DNA from: Tyto alba
Taxonomy: Eukaryota; Chordata; Aves; Strigiformes; Tytonidae
Direction: 5' to 3'
Assembly (NCBI RefSeq): GCF_018691265.1
Contig: NW_024881296.1
Coordinates: forward strand, 6,355,427-6,419,426
DNA length: 64,000 nt
Shown: in pieces, positions 45,246 to 58,045 of the stretch
How the letters are laid out: every line of letters starts with the position of its first letter
Numbering within the stretch: the first letter of the stretch is position 1
Made by a program: the position numbers and the translations under genes
Notes under the pieces: model-generated
Database searches by the model: none
Told to the model about the DNA's origin: nothing
The model's input: the letters and a program-made list of their open reading frames with translations, nothing else

Positions 45246-47904
45246 GCACCTGGAACCAGAAGATGGGCTGGGATGTAGAAGTGAAGCTCCTTGGTAGCAT
45301 CTTCCCAGCGTAACTTCTGTTTAAACACGGCCCTCGAAATAAATCCCTTGTGGTTTCACGCTGCAGAGTGCACAGAGCCTGAGGCCTGTGCTCCTGCTTG
45401 CTGGGGACAAAGACAGTTAATAGGAGAAGGTAAAGGAAAACTTGAAACTGCTTTGCTTCTGTTTGATGAACGACTTGTCACAACAGCAAGGAACCTCTAA
45501 AACCTGTGTATTTCCCTCATGATTTTCTCTCCTGTGGCAAAAATCGGGAGCAATCAGAGCAAGTCGGAAATTTAGGGGGTGGTGGTCACTTGTCAGCTCT
45601 CCATCATGGCCTGGTGACAAAGGGATTTGGCCATCTGTGCCAGTCTCATGACATTTTAAAAAGTCACAGCACTGTTTTTCTCCCAAAGGGACAAGCAAGA
45701 ATCAATTCAATTTGCAATCTGAAAAGACAAATATCCCTTTCTCTCCAATGTAGGTGTAAGAAGAAAATATTGAATTCTGCCTTATTGACTGCAGAAGGAA
45801 AATAAATATTTTTTTATTTCTCTCTCTCTCTTCTTTTTAATTTTATTCTGAGGTGTGTTAGGCAGTTTTGGATTTACCCTGGTGCAAAGCAAAGTATGAT
45901 CAGAGGCTAAAGCAGAAAATTTATTTACGGTTGTGAACATCATTTATCCCCAGAGATACTAAGCAGTGGGACCTTTGGTTTGCAGAGACATGTGGCACTC
46001 CTGGCTCTGTTTCAGACCACATGTCTCACTGTCTGCTGAGTCCCATGTTTGAATAAATCCCCAAAACTCCAAGACAAATTCAAACAAAGCCTCACAGTTT
46101 GATCAGGTTTCATCATGCATCTTGGAGTTGTGCTCTGGATGTTCAAAGAAATCACTAAATGGTGTGGACCTCCTTGCTGTCAGGGTCCCTTGCATATTTT
46201 ATATAGCTGGGTTTGTCTACATTCGTCTTTTTTATCAGCCTTATGCCCAGAGAGCAGGTCTTGGCATTGGTGGCCATGGGCTGTCACATTTCTTCTGCAA
46301 AATCTGGATGAGTTCAGTTCAGTTTAGTTTTGCACCAGGAACAGACGTGCGGACTTTGCAGTAAACCTCACTGAATGGTGTTACGAACTCAGAGGTTTTG
46401 GTCTGGAGATTGAGGGACAGATTTACCCCAATGCAGCCAAGGGAGCAATACCCTTTTTCACGTGAGGGATCACGGTGTGCTTGGTCTGGGCCACGTGCTA
46501 TAACAAGGGGTGATGGTTGTTCCCTCTCTGCCCCCCATCTCCAGGGTGGCTGCAGCCAGCCTGTGGACTTCTGTGTTCCTGGGGCCTGTGGGAAAAATGC
46601 AGAGAAAAGTGTTTCTCTCTTTAAATTGCAGCCATCTACAGAAAGGGACCATGCAATTGTTTGTGCCATGTTGAGTACAAAAAGGGCCCAGAGCTGAGGG
46701 CTGGTGCTGGGGGCTGCTGCCACCATTGGAACAATAACCAGTGGCAGCAAACAATAGCTTTTGTCTGCTAACAACAGTTAGTGACAGGGATGGGGGTGAG
46801 CAGCTCGTACTTCTTGTCTCAGTCTCATTTTAGGGACATAGAGCAAAAGAGATCCTTTTGAGGAAGCTGGAAGGACAAAATAACTTGGGAAATAAAGTGA
46901 TTCAAAACTGTCAATGTCACTCCTTCATTTTGCTTTTTAAGGGTATAAGTAAACTCACGGTAAAGCCCAAGATTTCCACCAGAGCCCTCAGCTTGTTGCT
47001 TCCAGGCAGCTCTGTCTGTCATCTCCCAAAAAGCAGGTATATTTTCTAGTCTGGAGCACGTCCATGAACCAGTTCATATGTTGTCTCCACACAAATTTCT
47101 TGGGGAAGAAGTCAAGGTGGCTTCTTCAGGTGGCTTTGCCAGTGCAGCAGTCTCCTCAGCCACCAGCACTGGATACATTAGCATGTTTGTGGAAGGTGAC
47201 TGGAGCTTTGTTAAAAATCCCTTTTAAAATCCATTTGTGCTCCCAAGTCTGTGAGAAATCGTGGCTCTGACCTCTGGGAAGCTGCACAGTGGGTGAGATG
47301 GGAGGCAATAACTAATGGTGGAGAAAGGTGACATTTGCACTAACATCCTACTGCTGCTATTTTGGGCAATGCAGGAGCTCGCTGGTAGCAAAAAGACCTG
47401 ATTTGCATAATAATCTGTGTGCCTCCACACTTCCACCAGAATCATTTCTTGCTTAATTGGATGTAGTAAAAATGGAGATATCAGCAGGTCGCATCATTAG
47501 CCTTCCGGCCACTTACTCCCCGTGGTGCCAGTCACAGCCCTTGCTGTCCTGCAACGAGAAAATGCCAATGTGAAATGGTTACATGCAGGGGACAGCCCCA
47601 GAATGACTTAATTCAAGCCAGTTCATTCAGAATGACAGGGGTGCAGTGGAAGGGGGTAAACAAGAGCCACCCTGAACCTTGCTCAATACTCATCCCTGGC
47701 ATCAGGTCTGATTCTCCCTCTTTTTATAGAGCTTGTGCGTGCACTTTACCTCTCTTGCACCTCTTATGGGGCTGAATAGATGGACAGACACCAGGAAATA
47801 TAAAATAGCTTCTCTAAAAAGCTTCTTGACAACTATTCCCACTCTGTTTTTATGAGTACTGGGAGATGGACAGCTTTGTTCATAAGTAGACCTGCTAAAG
47901 CTGG
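45246..47904. other. Unique sequence, no gene supported
   Basis: A short TC run lies at about 45819-45831. A minus-strand frame of 151 codons (46319-46774) overlaps a plus-strand frame of 99 codons; neither product is recognisable. ATTTGCAT occurs again near 47401-47408 in an AT-rich patch that is followed by TCATTAGC and could be regulatory. Confidence 0.4.
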
Positions 47905-48000
47905 GAGTCAGTTCAGATCCTGGCTGTGCCCAATACTTTCTCTACAACCTTAGGAAATCCTTTAAGCTAGTCAGGTCTCTTCCTCCCATCTCTAACCCGT
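47905..48000 (+). repeat. MIR/L2-type ancient repeat fragment
   Basis: GGGAGTCAGTTCAGATCCTG, GCTGTGCCCAATACTTTC, ACAACCTTAGGAAATCC, TTTAAGCTAGTCAGGTCTCT and TCCCATCTCTAA follow the classical order of MIR/L2 (AGTTCAAATCCTGGCTCTGCC, TGTGACCTTGGGCAAGTCACTTAA, CTCTCTGxGCCTCAGTTTCCCCATCTGTAA). It is diverged but colinear over about 95 bases. Confidence 0.6.
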
Positions 48001-48214
48001 GGAAGCCACAGTATTTTACCATGTTCACTTTGATAAAGAGCCATGAAATCTACAAATGGAAGCTGCTAAGGGTGTATAATTTTGAGGTCGGCCCAGCCCT
48101 AAATCACAGGAAAACTTTAAATCTGTTTCTCCAAATGAAAAGTAATCCATGCTATTGTTTTTTTGGATTCGTCTTTCTTTTTAAAACACAGCCACAAAAC
48201 TTCATGTGAATTTG

Positions 48215-48308
48215 AACCTAATCCTCAAAGAAAAAGCATGTTTGCACAGCTGAGCAGAGACCCCACTGAAGATTAGTGGTGTGTTTCAAGCCGACTACAA
48301 GCACTGAC
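48215..48308. repeat. Old palindromic amniote repeat
   Basis: CTAATCCTCAAAGAAAAAGC, GACCCCACTGAAGATTAGTGG and ACAAGCACTGACCGGGG fit an old element with arms of the type AATCCTGCAAAxxCTTA..., a centre like AGTCCCACTGAAGTCAGTGGGACT, and a closing arm like TAAGxGTTTGCAGGAT. Only the centre is well preserved. It is recognised by pattern, not by database name. Confidence 0.4.
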
Positions 48309-49142
48309 CGGGGACTTGTCTCATCCATGAAAAACACCTGCCTCTTTGAGGTTCCTCTGCCTGCTGTGAGAACAGGGGTAGGCAGCAACTCTGCATAGAA
48401 AAGGATGACTCAGGAAGGCTTTTTCTGCTCCTGTAGCTGATTTTCACATGTGTTGTATATTAAAAAGGATATGAGTTAGATGCTTTCTAGTTCCTGATAT
48501 AAAATGAAATTTTTATGTATTATTTTTATTGGACTCAGCAGATCCTCATTTTTTAGCCAGGGTCCTGTTGCATTAGGCACGGTACAAGCACAGGGCTCAA
48601 GAGATTACTGCGACCATAAGAGGAATGAATGAAGGATACCAATTTGATTTCAGCACAGGTTTTAATGCTCTGCTAAGGAGCAAAGTAAAGATTTGTAGCT
48701 GGGAAAACCATACACGTGAGGCTTAACCCAACAAAAAGGAGAGGTTGTCTGATGCAGTCCAGGAATTGTTTTCCACAACGTTTTCAGCAGGTGGCATGTC
48801 AAAGAAAAGTAGCAACTTCAGGCAGTGCCTGGCAGGAAGTTTTAGGGCAAAGATGGGCTGAAAAAGTGTGGTCAGATCAGTTAAATTCCTGAGGCACCAG
48901 CATTTTTAGTTTCCATAAATCATGCTCTTGTTGCTGTAACTGCAGAGAGCATTCACCTGCTCTCACAGGCTCAGGACCTTTGGGTGCTCACTGCCTCACA
49001 GGCTTCAGGGTGTCAGGGGCTATGAGGGTTGTGCTGCCGTGACAGTGGGATTTGCCTACAGGCACCATGAGAAATAAAGAAGTGGGATAACTCCACTGTT
49101 TGGGCTGTGTGAGAGGTGGGCACACTCCCTAAAGCCCAAATT
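48309..49142. other. Unique sequence, nothing recognisable
   Basis: No open frame of interest, no repeat hallmark and no splice-bounded segment was seen. The stretch ends at an A tract. Confidence 0.5.
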
Positions 49143-49164
49143 AAAAAAAAAAAAAAAAAAAAAA
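49143..49164 (+). repeat. Poly-A tract, 22 bases
   Basis: An uninterrupted run of 22 A residues after CCCAAATT. The upstream sequence is not a recognisable retroposon, so the origin is undetermined. Confidence 0.9.
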
Positions 49165-52100
49165 GTTTCAGCTGCACATGCTCCTGGGTGTAAGGGGCAC
49201 AGAGTCAGCAAGGACCAGCATGAGCGGGTGAGGTTTTGGTGGTACCATGGAAGGTTGGGAAACCTCTAGGCAGGGCCTGGCGTGGGGTGAGGGTGGGACA
49301 GGGCTGGGGTCCTGGTGCAGGGTGTCCCTAGCACCTCGAGTGTTGGCCCCAGCTGCCAGTGCTGGGAAGGAGCTGGCCGGGCATCAAGAGCTCGTTGGCC
49401 CTGCTGTGGCGAGGCTGATCCCCGCAGCACTTTTGGGGCAGGTAATGCCCTGGATGCACCTGTGGCCAGGCTATTGACTATGTTACCGGCCCTGGCATGA
49501 GGTCCTTGCTCCTTGTTTTGGCTTGAAGCACCAGAGGGAAGCGGGTCTGCCCACCAGGAAGGTGGGGGCCTTGAAGGGTGCTGCACTGCAGATCTACCCC
49601 CTGCAAGCACCAGCAAGCCTAGGGCAAGCTGGCGGTGCTCTGGCAAGCAAATCATGTGCATAAGGGAATTAATTTACCCCCTTCCTTGAGTCAGGGGAAT
49701 CCTTCTACACCACCACACCCACGGTCCCTACACCCTTCCCTGACTCGAGCCCTGGGTGATCAGCACACCCTGCTAGAAAGCGGGGGACAGAGCCAGGGCT
49801 GCAGCAGAGACTGCCGTCCCCCAGCCTGCCTGCGGCCATCACCTCTCCTCGGGCGTCGCCTGGGCCAGGCAGACACTGTGCTCTGAGGACAGGCTGTGTT
49901 AACCAAGTGCTTTATTGACTTCTGAGGCCGGCGTAGCTCCTCGAGGAGGAAACCTCTGACCAATGAATCCCCAAAGCCTGCTTTTTTCAGTGATAAGCGC
50001 ATACTGTTTTCTTCAGCAGTTAATGCCCGCGAGGTGCTTGAGAGGGCTGGTGACTGCTGTGGCTGCCAAACAGGACCAGGAGGTTAGGAAGTCTGCATGT
50101 AAGGTACAGCGTGTTTCACGTACCATTTCTTGCATTTATTTCAGGGGCTCAGAGAGTTTGGTTGCCGGCTGTTGCTACTGCGTCTGTGATCAGCTGGTGC
50201 ATCTCCAGTCTCCTGGGAAAAGATTTCTAATGAGGATGGAGGCCCTGGGGCTACGACATGAACCAGAGACTGCTGTAGCGCAGCAGAGTAGATAAGATCA
50301 ATAGGAAATGCAGATTTGCAACATGTTAGAAATATGACAGCTTCCACACACACCCTGGAGAAAGGATTTTTAAATCTTTTAAAGGAGTGGCAGAAAGACT
50401 ACGTCTCATATAAGTATATATGTATTTATATATGTAGGTATGTACATAGCAGTAAGAAGCAGTCTGCCACCTCACCTCTGAAATATTTGCTGACGATCGT
50501 GGAAATCTTTATCGGGTTGGTCAAGTTACCGAAACAACTTTGTTTTCCAGCAGGAGACCAAAGCTGTAGGGATCCACACCAAAAGCAGCCCTGGTGCGGG
50601 GTGGGAAGCGGCTCCCAGCCGGTGCAGTCCTGCAGAGCCCACCGCAGCCCACGTGGCAGGTCTCCGTGTCCCGGCTCGCTCACCTGGGGCAGCGGCGGCT
50701 GCTGTGGCTCCTGATGGCTGCTGGAGTGGTCAGAGGTGAGCGTTTGGGTCTTCCTGGCCACTTTTAATTCCCCATCAGGTTACGGAGCACTTGACAAGCC
50801 AGAAGCTGTAAACTGAAATAGCAAAGTATGACCGAGAAGCGAAGTGCAAGCTTTTAACAGCCGGGAAAAATGACTGCTGAAAACATTCGCTGAAGGATGG
50901 CATGAAGTGATTGCCATCACTTGAAGCCTGTAGAATTCAAGAGTAGATCTTCTAAATCATCACTGAAATTCAGCCACACATTACTGAAGCTGGCGGAGTG
51001 AAAACTGAAGCTGAGTTCCTGGGTGGCATTATACAGATGGATTGACTAGGTCATTGTGACAGTCTCTCCTGGGCTTTAAGATCTTGAGTCTTTTGCTGTA
51101 ATGTACCAGAAACACTGTGAGGAGCAATTCAGGTGTTGACATCTTATCACCTGGTCTATCAGCACCTGCTTTCTGGCTGCCTGCTGTGTTAAAGGTACAA
51201 GAAATACCACGGCCTACTTCAAATGTATTTAAAGTCTTGTTCGTGCTTTCTGTCACCTCCTGCCATGAGTTCGTTCCTGCTGGGAGGGGGGAAGATGCAA
51301 TCTGCCTGAAGGCTGAATGCAAGAAATAACTGCCACCCATAAAAGTCTCCTTAGGAAAGTTGTCCCCCTTCCCACCACTGTGCCACAGGAGGAGGGCCTG
51401 AGATGCTGTAAACTCCCACCTGACTGCAGCTCCAGCCTACTAACACGTGCACAAGTATGGGTGGTTATCCATTTGGAGATACTCCCCCAGAAAAACAGGT
51501 TCAGGGAAACATGCAGTCATTTGCACTGAAAAAAGTCCTCTTGCACTGAGAGCAGAGCATGCCCCTCCAGAAGTGCGGGTTTCGGTTCTGTGTGGGGTGA
51601 GAGGGACGGACCAAGTGATTTAGTATCTTTCCATGATGTGAGCTGCAGATAAGCTGGTACTTCTCAAGGCCAGTGGCCACCTTCCCTCTCCCTTGGTCAC
51701 CACATCACTGGGTGAACAGTCCGTGCTTCCGTGGCTGTAGCTGAAGTCACGGTGTTAGCCTGAATACCCTGTCAGAGGGTGATGGACTGTACCCCATCAT
51801 GGTCACCTGTGCCTACAAGGAAGGGCTGGGGCAGCTCAGCTCTGCAAGGAGCCTGAGCCACTCTTGTGTTTGGTTTGGGGTTGGAAAGGTTTGTTCTGTG
51901 ATTAACAGCAGCTGACGTCTTTTTCATGATTATGTTCTTGCCAGCAAAGGATCTAATGATTTGTCCTGTAACACGTGCATAACCAGCTCCTATGTGGGGA
52001 CAAGAGCTGCCAGCCTGCCTGGCACGGTTCTCTGCTCCCGGAGCTGAGAGCAGTGTTCCCGGCAGTGCCAAGCTCCTCGGCAGCTCCTGGCCAGCCACCT

Positions 52101-52640
52101 GAGTGGGGAACTCACAGTTGGCAAGTACCCTACACATGTCTGTCACTTTTCCTAGCAGGAGCTGCGGTGATGTGTCCTGCGGCCCTGCAAGCCGAATACT
52201 AAATGCATCAGACAGTGAATTTGCAGCTAAAAATATCACCGAGCAATTTGCCTGAGAAAGCAGCCTGTACCCCCTGGTTGGCAGCCAGACGACTTTGTCT
52301 CGATCATCCCAGCTAGAGATGCCTTGTGCAGTCCTTGTGTAAAACCATTTCAAATATTATAGTGTGATAAAGTTGGTGGCAGACTTTAATCTCCTGGAGA
52401 ATGGAAGTTGTGGGTGCTAAATCCTGGCACAGGGAAATGAGTCCAAAGCGTGTTCCTTCAGCAGGATGACAAAAGTGTGACCGCCAGCCCAGCTTTACAC
52501 ATTTACGTCAAAGTTTACGGTATTAAGCAGGTTGTCATACTGCAATCTCTGTTCACTGAGAATGTTTATGATTAAGAGAATAGCAAGTGAAATCCCCATT
52601 CATTCGTCAGATAACTGTATGGTCATCAATTGTCTCCTAA
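49165..52640. other. Unique sequence with GC-rich patches and chance frames
   Basis: GC-rich stretches at 49240-49500, 49740-49900 and 50570-50740 open several overlapping frames. The longest frame is 193 codons on the minus strand (51772-52353); its product has no domain I recognise, its region carries normal CpG density, and a frame of this length is expected about once by chance in a window this size. 52490-52640 is AT-rich, unique and enhancer-like in texture. Confidence 0.4.
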
Positions 52641-52647
52641 ATATGTA

Positions 52648-52805
52648 ATAATTATAATACATAACACTTGGGCAGTATTTTTCATCCCGGAATTTCAAAG
52701 CACTTCAATTAAACCTCCTAATGCAGCTGAGAAGTAGGGCCAGGAATACACCCTCTCAGTTAATCATTAATGAGTTTGGAGTACATGATACAGAGAGGTT
52801 AAAAA
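52648..52805 (+). repeat. Ancient amniote MIR/L2-type repeat
   Basis: TTTTTCATCCCGGAATTTCA and AAAGCACTTCAATTAA reproduce the phrase TTTTCATCCxxxxATCTCAAAGCACTTxxCAAAxATTAA; AGCTGAGAAGTAGGGC stands where CCxTGAGGTAGGT normally occurs; and ATGATACAGAGAGGTTAAA ends it where GAGGCACAGAGAGGTTAAG is expected. Order and spacing are right over about 155 bases. Confidence 0.65.
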
Positions 52806-55549
52806 TAACATTTTGTGAGTATAATGCATGATCTTGATAGTACGTGTAGAAATAATCTTGTTCACCGTTGGGCAAAGACCCAATGTTAGAACAAGTGCAA
52901 GGATGCCTCCTGCAACCTCAGTTTCCCACCTCTCAAAACCAACAGGACTGAAGTTGCATAAGCATCTCAGAAGAATTAGGGAAAAACTTGTTACTTTTAT
53001 AACCTTTCAGGCACCAGGTGAATTTTGAGGGAGAGTGGAGTTTTCTACCCGCAGGCCACCTCCAGTGAGCCCCACTGACTTGCCCTGTTGTTCAGCTGCT
53101 TCTTCCACCCCTGTTTGGCCGGGCAGGAGTGGGCAGCCCTGTGGGGCTGGATGGCCCAAGCGCCTTGGAGACTTTCTGACTCCCAGAGGATTTTAGCTAA
53201 CATGTGGAGGCAAGGAGGACAGGACAGCTTGCACTGCCAGCACAGCACCGTCAGCTCTCATCATGAGTCATATCCCATTTTCCTGCAAGCCCTGCTTTAC
53301 CCAGGGAGCAGGTTATCCGAGACTCTTCTTGATCCTAGGAGCAGCAGAACAGATCTAACTCGCCCTGCAAAATAAGATGGAAATCACAAACTCCTAGTAC
53401 CTCCAGGACCAGAAAGCCAATTAAAAGGACACCTTGCTGTATGATTTTCAAGCTAGTCTTGTGATTGTTTAGGATCGTGACTTACGTTTTTTTAAATACA
53501 TGGCATTGGCAATCCAGCTTTCATTACCAAGATGAAGGCAGATTTAATGTACAAATTAACTCACAGATGCACTGAAACTATTTTTCTTTACCCTGACCCT
53601 CAGTCCCCAGCTAGATATAAATCCCCAACCATGAATCAATGGTACTTAGTGTTCTCCCGTAATTGGGCTGGAGCTTATCTCCTTCTGCAAGAGCAGCGGC
53701 ATGCAGGGTGCAGTGGTTTGCATTTGTCACAAGAAAAATTACCTGTACGGGAAGCAGTGAGCCGAGGGACTGGGTAAGTGTGCTCTTGGTGGAGTGAGTT
53801 AATATTTGATGGACAGGTGATGGAGTAGGCTAATATTTGAACCTCTGGAGATTTAACTTCAAACACCCGCTGGGATTTGAGTCAGCTCTGATCTGTTACG
53901 GCCACTTGCCACGTCAAAGGACCTCTACACAACCGAGCAGACTTCAGTCAGGCTGGCAGTCTCACTAGCCATCCCCACCTGGCTTGCAGAGGGCACCGTG
54001 TCCCTGGTGACCTCACAGCCCTGTTCCTAAAAACCACAAATTGTCCCAGGACTGCTGTGACAGAGAAAGTGAAAGCAAATTGACTCCAACTTGTGGGAAA
54101 GAGGCAGATCCAGCTATGTTGAGAATGAGCTGGCGGGTCCTGGAGTTCCTGCTTCAGTTTCCAGAGTTCCTATTTCTAAACTACTCTTTTTCTCTGGTCA
54201 AAGGAGATGGTTAAAAGTAACAGTTCAGATGCATCCCCCAAGGTAGGAATTAGTAGAACTATACAGGGAAGTCTGCAAAGTGCTAGGCAGTGTTGCTCAA
54301 AGCAGAAAGGGCTTTGGGATGGCAGTATTACATTTGCTTTTCTCATGCTTTGTTTTTTTGAGGAAAAAAGATGCTTTTAAACAAAGATTTCTAGGGTACC
54401 TGTCTCTCCTTGAATTTGCTTTTCTTTGATCTGTATTCTTCTGCTTCAGCACAAAGCCAATCTAGTTTATTCCATGCTCTGCACACCTATCTCTCTAGCT
54501 TTGATGAATTTCAGTCAGAATTAGCAACCAAAGCTCCAACTCACAGAGATCTGTTTACTCAGCCCAAATGATCATAAAACGGGGACATGCCTTCTGGGCT
54601 TTAGCATCTTCTGGCCATTCTGTACTAGGAGAGCGTGCCAACCCTCCAGCTCCTTACTCTGCTATCAATACTCTCCTTGCATGGAGAGAACCCATGCATG
54701 AACAGAGGGTCACTGGAGGGACCTTTTGCACAGCTCCCAGAGGGGAACACTGCTGGAAAAGAGTCCAGAAAGGAAGCCAGGATGTGGAGTGGTTTGCACT
54801 GGGATGAAAAGGATGGGTTTGGGGTTTTACTGCTCTTATTGCAATGCTGCACTTCAAATGTGGCTTACTTAGCGAGCAGCATATGACCCATGTGTACCTT
54901 GTCACATCCAATAGATCTCACGTGAAAAGCTGAAAGCTCTCAATAGCAGCTGAGCCCCAGGGACTGTCACAAGGCTGAGCTACGTGAATTAAATAACCAA
55001 GAGCAAAACACACAGCTCCTCTGACAGAGCCAAGAGTGTGAGGCTGCTCCAACACTGCCCTTCTCTTTTGGCACCCACGGGATCAGACCTTCCCAATACA
55101 CTCTCATTGCTCCAATGACTCCAGAGAAACTACAATAGTTTAAATCAACACTGTGTCTGGCTCTTTGTCTTAAATCTCCCACCCAGACTTGATTTTACAG
55201 ACGCTCGGGGTCGCGGCAGAGTCCTCATCTATCACAGTCAGGTTGCTCCCCTCCTACCCTAAATCAAACAAGCCCAACTGAGGGCAGCTCTTTTGTGGAA
55301 GGCTTTCTGGGCTGGTCCCCCCCTTTTCCCTCCCTAATTGTTCGTTAATGTACGTAAATGATTTAACCAAATAGAGGCTGGATTTTCCCTTTCCCGTAGG
55401 AAGAGTACGTTGTTGGAGAAAGGGACAATAGTACAGATGGATTTATGTATATCTGATTCTGGGTAAATATTTACTCTCCTTTCCCTTTTCCGCACACTTC
55501 TCACCCACAGGAACAATGACAGATCCTCCCCAGCCACAAGGCAGCAGGG
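52806..55549. other. Unique sequence, no gene supported
   Basis: Only short overlapping frames, the longest 95 codons at 53088-53375 on the plus strand. A GGTAAGTG donor-like string lies at about 53773-53780 without an acceptor-bounded exon upstream. No repeat end was recognised. Confidence 0.45.
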
Positions 55550-55632
55550 AAATATTATTATTCCCATTTTACAGATACACAACTGGGGCAAAGGTGACTT
55601 AATCTCAAGCTGGGGAAAGTCAGCAGTGCTTT
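55550..55632 (+). repeat. MIR/L2-type 3' fragment
   Basis: AATATTATTATTCCCATTTT followed by ACAGATACACAACTGGGGCA and AAGGTGACTTAATCTCAAGC is the well-known TATTATTATCCCCATTTTACAGATGAGGAAACTGAGGCA...AGTGACTT stretch shared by MIR and L2-type elements. It is one of the clearer old repeats here, and the later part is diverged. Confidence 0.7.
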
Positions 55633-56980
55633 TGTCACTGAGTCCAAGGGACTTTGGACAGGAGCAGCCGGAGTAAACAGCCAGAGCCAGGCCGGCTGTG
55701 GGCAGGAGCTGAGGTCCCTGGCTGTATCACCAGGCATCCCCAGGAATGCCACCATCCTCCCTCGGAGGCTCAGCCACCACCAGCCCGAGCCACGGTTCCT
55801 GTCCCCAGCACAGCTCCTGCAGAGGCTGACTTCAGCCCCTCTGACTTACCTTGGGAAGGTGCTGGGGAGTTTCATTAATTCGCATTTGCAAAGCAGGTTT
55901 AGAGCGCTGCCTACAACAAAGTCTTTGTAGCAAGAGCTACAGCATTGAGCAAGATGCAGGGTGCAAAACACTGATGTGCCTTTTTTTTTTTTTTAATCTT
56001 TGCAAAAAGGAAAAATCTATGTTAGGCTTTTATTACACAAAAACAGACTACAGCCACCCTTTTTTTCCCAGAATAACAATAATGCATTACGTCAAGTTAG
56101 TCAGTAGTTTTCACTAATCCGCAAGACATGCACTGCTGACCTCTGAGGTAATTTTGGATCATGCTCAAGCCAAATAAAGTCAGATTTGTGGTTGCAGGTG
56201 AGAGATCCTCTGAAAAACCATAAATGTAACCACAGTGTCCTCTGGTTTGATCTGAACTCAGCCTGGCCTTCATCAGATTTTCTGGCGCTAATCCAGAAGT
56301 AAAACAGATTAAGGATTTAGTCATTACACTAGGATATGATGTAACTCAGCACAGGTCGGTGGCTTTGTGAGGATAGTTAGCAGTCAGTTAGCAGTAAGTA
56401 CCCAGGGCAGCAAACCATGGGCTACTCCCCTGGATGGTGCCTTGCTCCTTGGAGGATATTATGGGATTGACTGGAACCATTCGTGGCATGAATGTGTCCA
56501 GTGATCATGGGGCCATATGAATGTGCTCTTCTACAGGGCAGAAAATACCTCTGTGAAATGGTACACCTCATCTTCTGCCTCCTGAAGAGACAGCGAAGCG
56601 ATATGTAGCTTCGGTGGGTGATGAATGAAGTCAAGGGAGAGGAAGACAAGCCTGTGAGGGCAGTGGCAGTGCGTGTGCCCGTGACATGATATGATGCCCA
56701 GAGAGTTGCTTGGAGCTCTGGCAGCAGTGACCCTAACGCCTGGGCTCTGCATGGTGTCTTCTGTCATATCCCCAGCCACTGCTTTTTGGGCTCATTAGAT
56801 ATATCTAACAGGGGTCCACTTACCCGCACTGTAATGTCTGAGTAAGGTCTGAACCTGTGTTAATCTTGAGCCTGTACAGAAAATATTCCCCAGCCTTTTA
56901 TGACTACAGGTCTGCCTGAGAGCTAATAAATCAGCGTGGCTCCAGTGGAGTAACACAGAGCTTGAGGGAGCGCTGGGTGG
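55633..56980. other. Unique sequence, no gene supported
   Basis: A T14 run occupies 55981-55994. Open frames are at or below 88 codons. A small tandem duplication, GTTAGCAGTCAGTTAGCAGT, is at about 56376-56395. Nothing else is recognisable. Confidence 0.45.
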
Positions 56981-56987
56981 GGAAATG

Positions 56988-57027
56988 TATATAAAAGGCA
57001 GTCCCAATCTTCCTTTAGCAGCCATTA
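56988..57027 (+). promoter_or_regulatory. Candidate TATA-containing core promoter
   Basis: TATATAAAAGGC at 56988-56999 is a textbook TATA box. About 30 bases downstream, AGCCATTAATTA (57019-57030) offers an acceptable initiator with CCATTA. The first downstream ATG (57041) opens only a 21-residue frame reading MGIGNSSPAGKLLL at its start. No CpG island is present. It could drive a noncoding transcript or be a chance match. Confidence 0.25.
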
Positions 57028-57883
57028 ATTACAGCCAGTGATGGGAATAGGAAACAGCAGTCCTGCTGGGAAACTGCTGCTTGCAACTCAGTCAGGGGAA
57101 GGCTGAAACCTGAAGATAGAAATGATAGGCACTGCGTAGTGGACTGGGGAGATATGTGAAATTTAAAAACAACCTCACCTTGAAATTAAAGGTTAATGCT
57201 TGTTTAAGCATTTGGTCTATGAGGTGACCTCAGTAGGGTGAGGCACAAGCCTCATCACTATAAGTCAGAGGCACAGGGAGAGAAAAGTGGCACGCATGGG
57301 AGCCCACCAGCAAATGGTGCCAGCCACAAGGAGAAATATATTGATATCAGCCAAGCAACATCCCACCTCCTCCTCCTCCACTTGAAGAGGCACTTGTGTT
57401 AAACAGCAGTCAGCAGGGACTTTGCTAAGGAAAGCAGGTTTCCTGGCCTTCCAGTCGGGCCAAGGCACTCAGAGAGGACCAGGGTGCTGAGCCGAGGAAG
57501 GTGTTGGGTCAGGGAGCTGGGAGGCACTGAGGACTTGGGCTGCTCTGCAGCTGCCCTTTAGAAACACTTGGGAAAGATCTTTTTCTATTTATCAAACAGG
57601 TTGCAAAGAAGTTTAGCCAGTGCCTCCACAGCCATTTGACACCAGTGACACTGTAATTATTAACAGGGAAGGAGAAGTGAGCAGTGTGGCAGGTTTGAAT
57701 AGCGTTCTTATGAAAGCACATTCAAATCGGTGGTCAAATCATAGCCCCCCCTGCTTCACCTAAGCAACTGTTGCCAATGCATTTCCTCCTTCGGCAAACA
57801 ACTTTCTTCTCACCAAGGTCTAAGATGAAGCACCTTCACCAGCCAGCTGGAACAAGCCAGGAGCACAGGTACAGCCTGTCCCG
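57028..57883. other. Unique sequence, nothing recognisable
   Basis: A CCTCCTCCTCCTCC run lies near 57365-57378. No gene or repeat body is supported. Confidence 0.5.
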
Positions 57884-58045
57884 ATGGCTCGGCGGCAGCT
57901 CCTTGCTGTGCCACGACGCCTTCTTTGCCGCCTTCCTCCCACCAGGGTCACCCTGCTCCTGCTGGTACTGAAACAAAGCTGTGAGGCAGCAGAAGCAGAC
58001 ATCCAGCTCCAAAAACTGGCATCATCCCATGTTTGCTTTTCCTGA
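57884..58045 (+). CDS. Short open frame with basic N-terminus and hydrophobic segment
   Basis: ATG at 57884 opens a 53-residue frame ending at TGA 58043-58045. It starts MARRQLLAVPRRLLCRLPPT and continues RVTLLLLVLKQ, an arginine-rich start followed by a short hydrophobic run like a weak signal-anchor. The local sequence is CpG-bearing (several CGG/CGC codons). I recognise no family; the -3 position of the start is C, a poor Kozak context. Chance is likely. Confidence 0.1.
   Translation: MARRQLLAVPRRLLCRLPPTRVTLLLLVLKQSCEAAEADIQLQKLASSHVCFS

Noticed and set aside
51875..51900. Possible minus-strand CR1 3' end (GGGGTTGGAAAGG)
   Set aside because: The phrase resembles the start of an inverted CR1 tail, but none of the following expected CR1 phrases are present.
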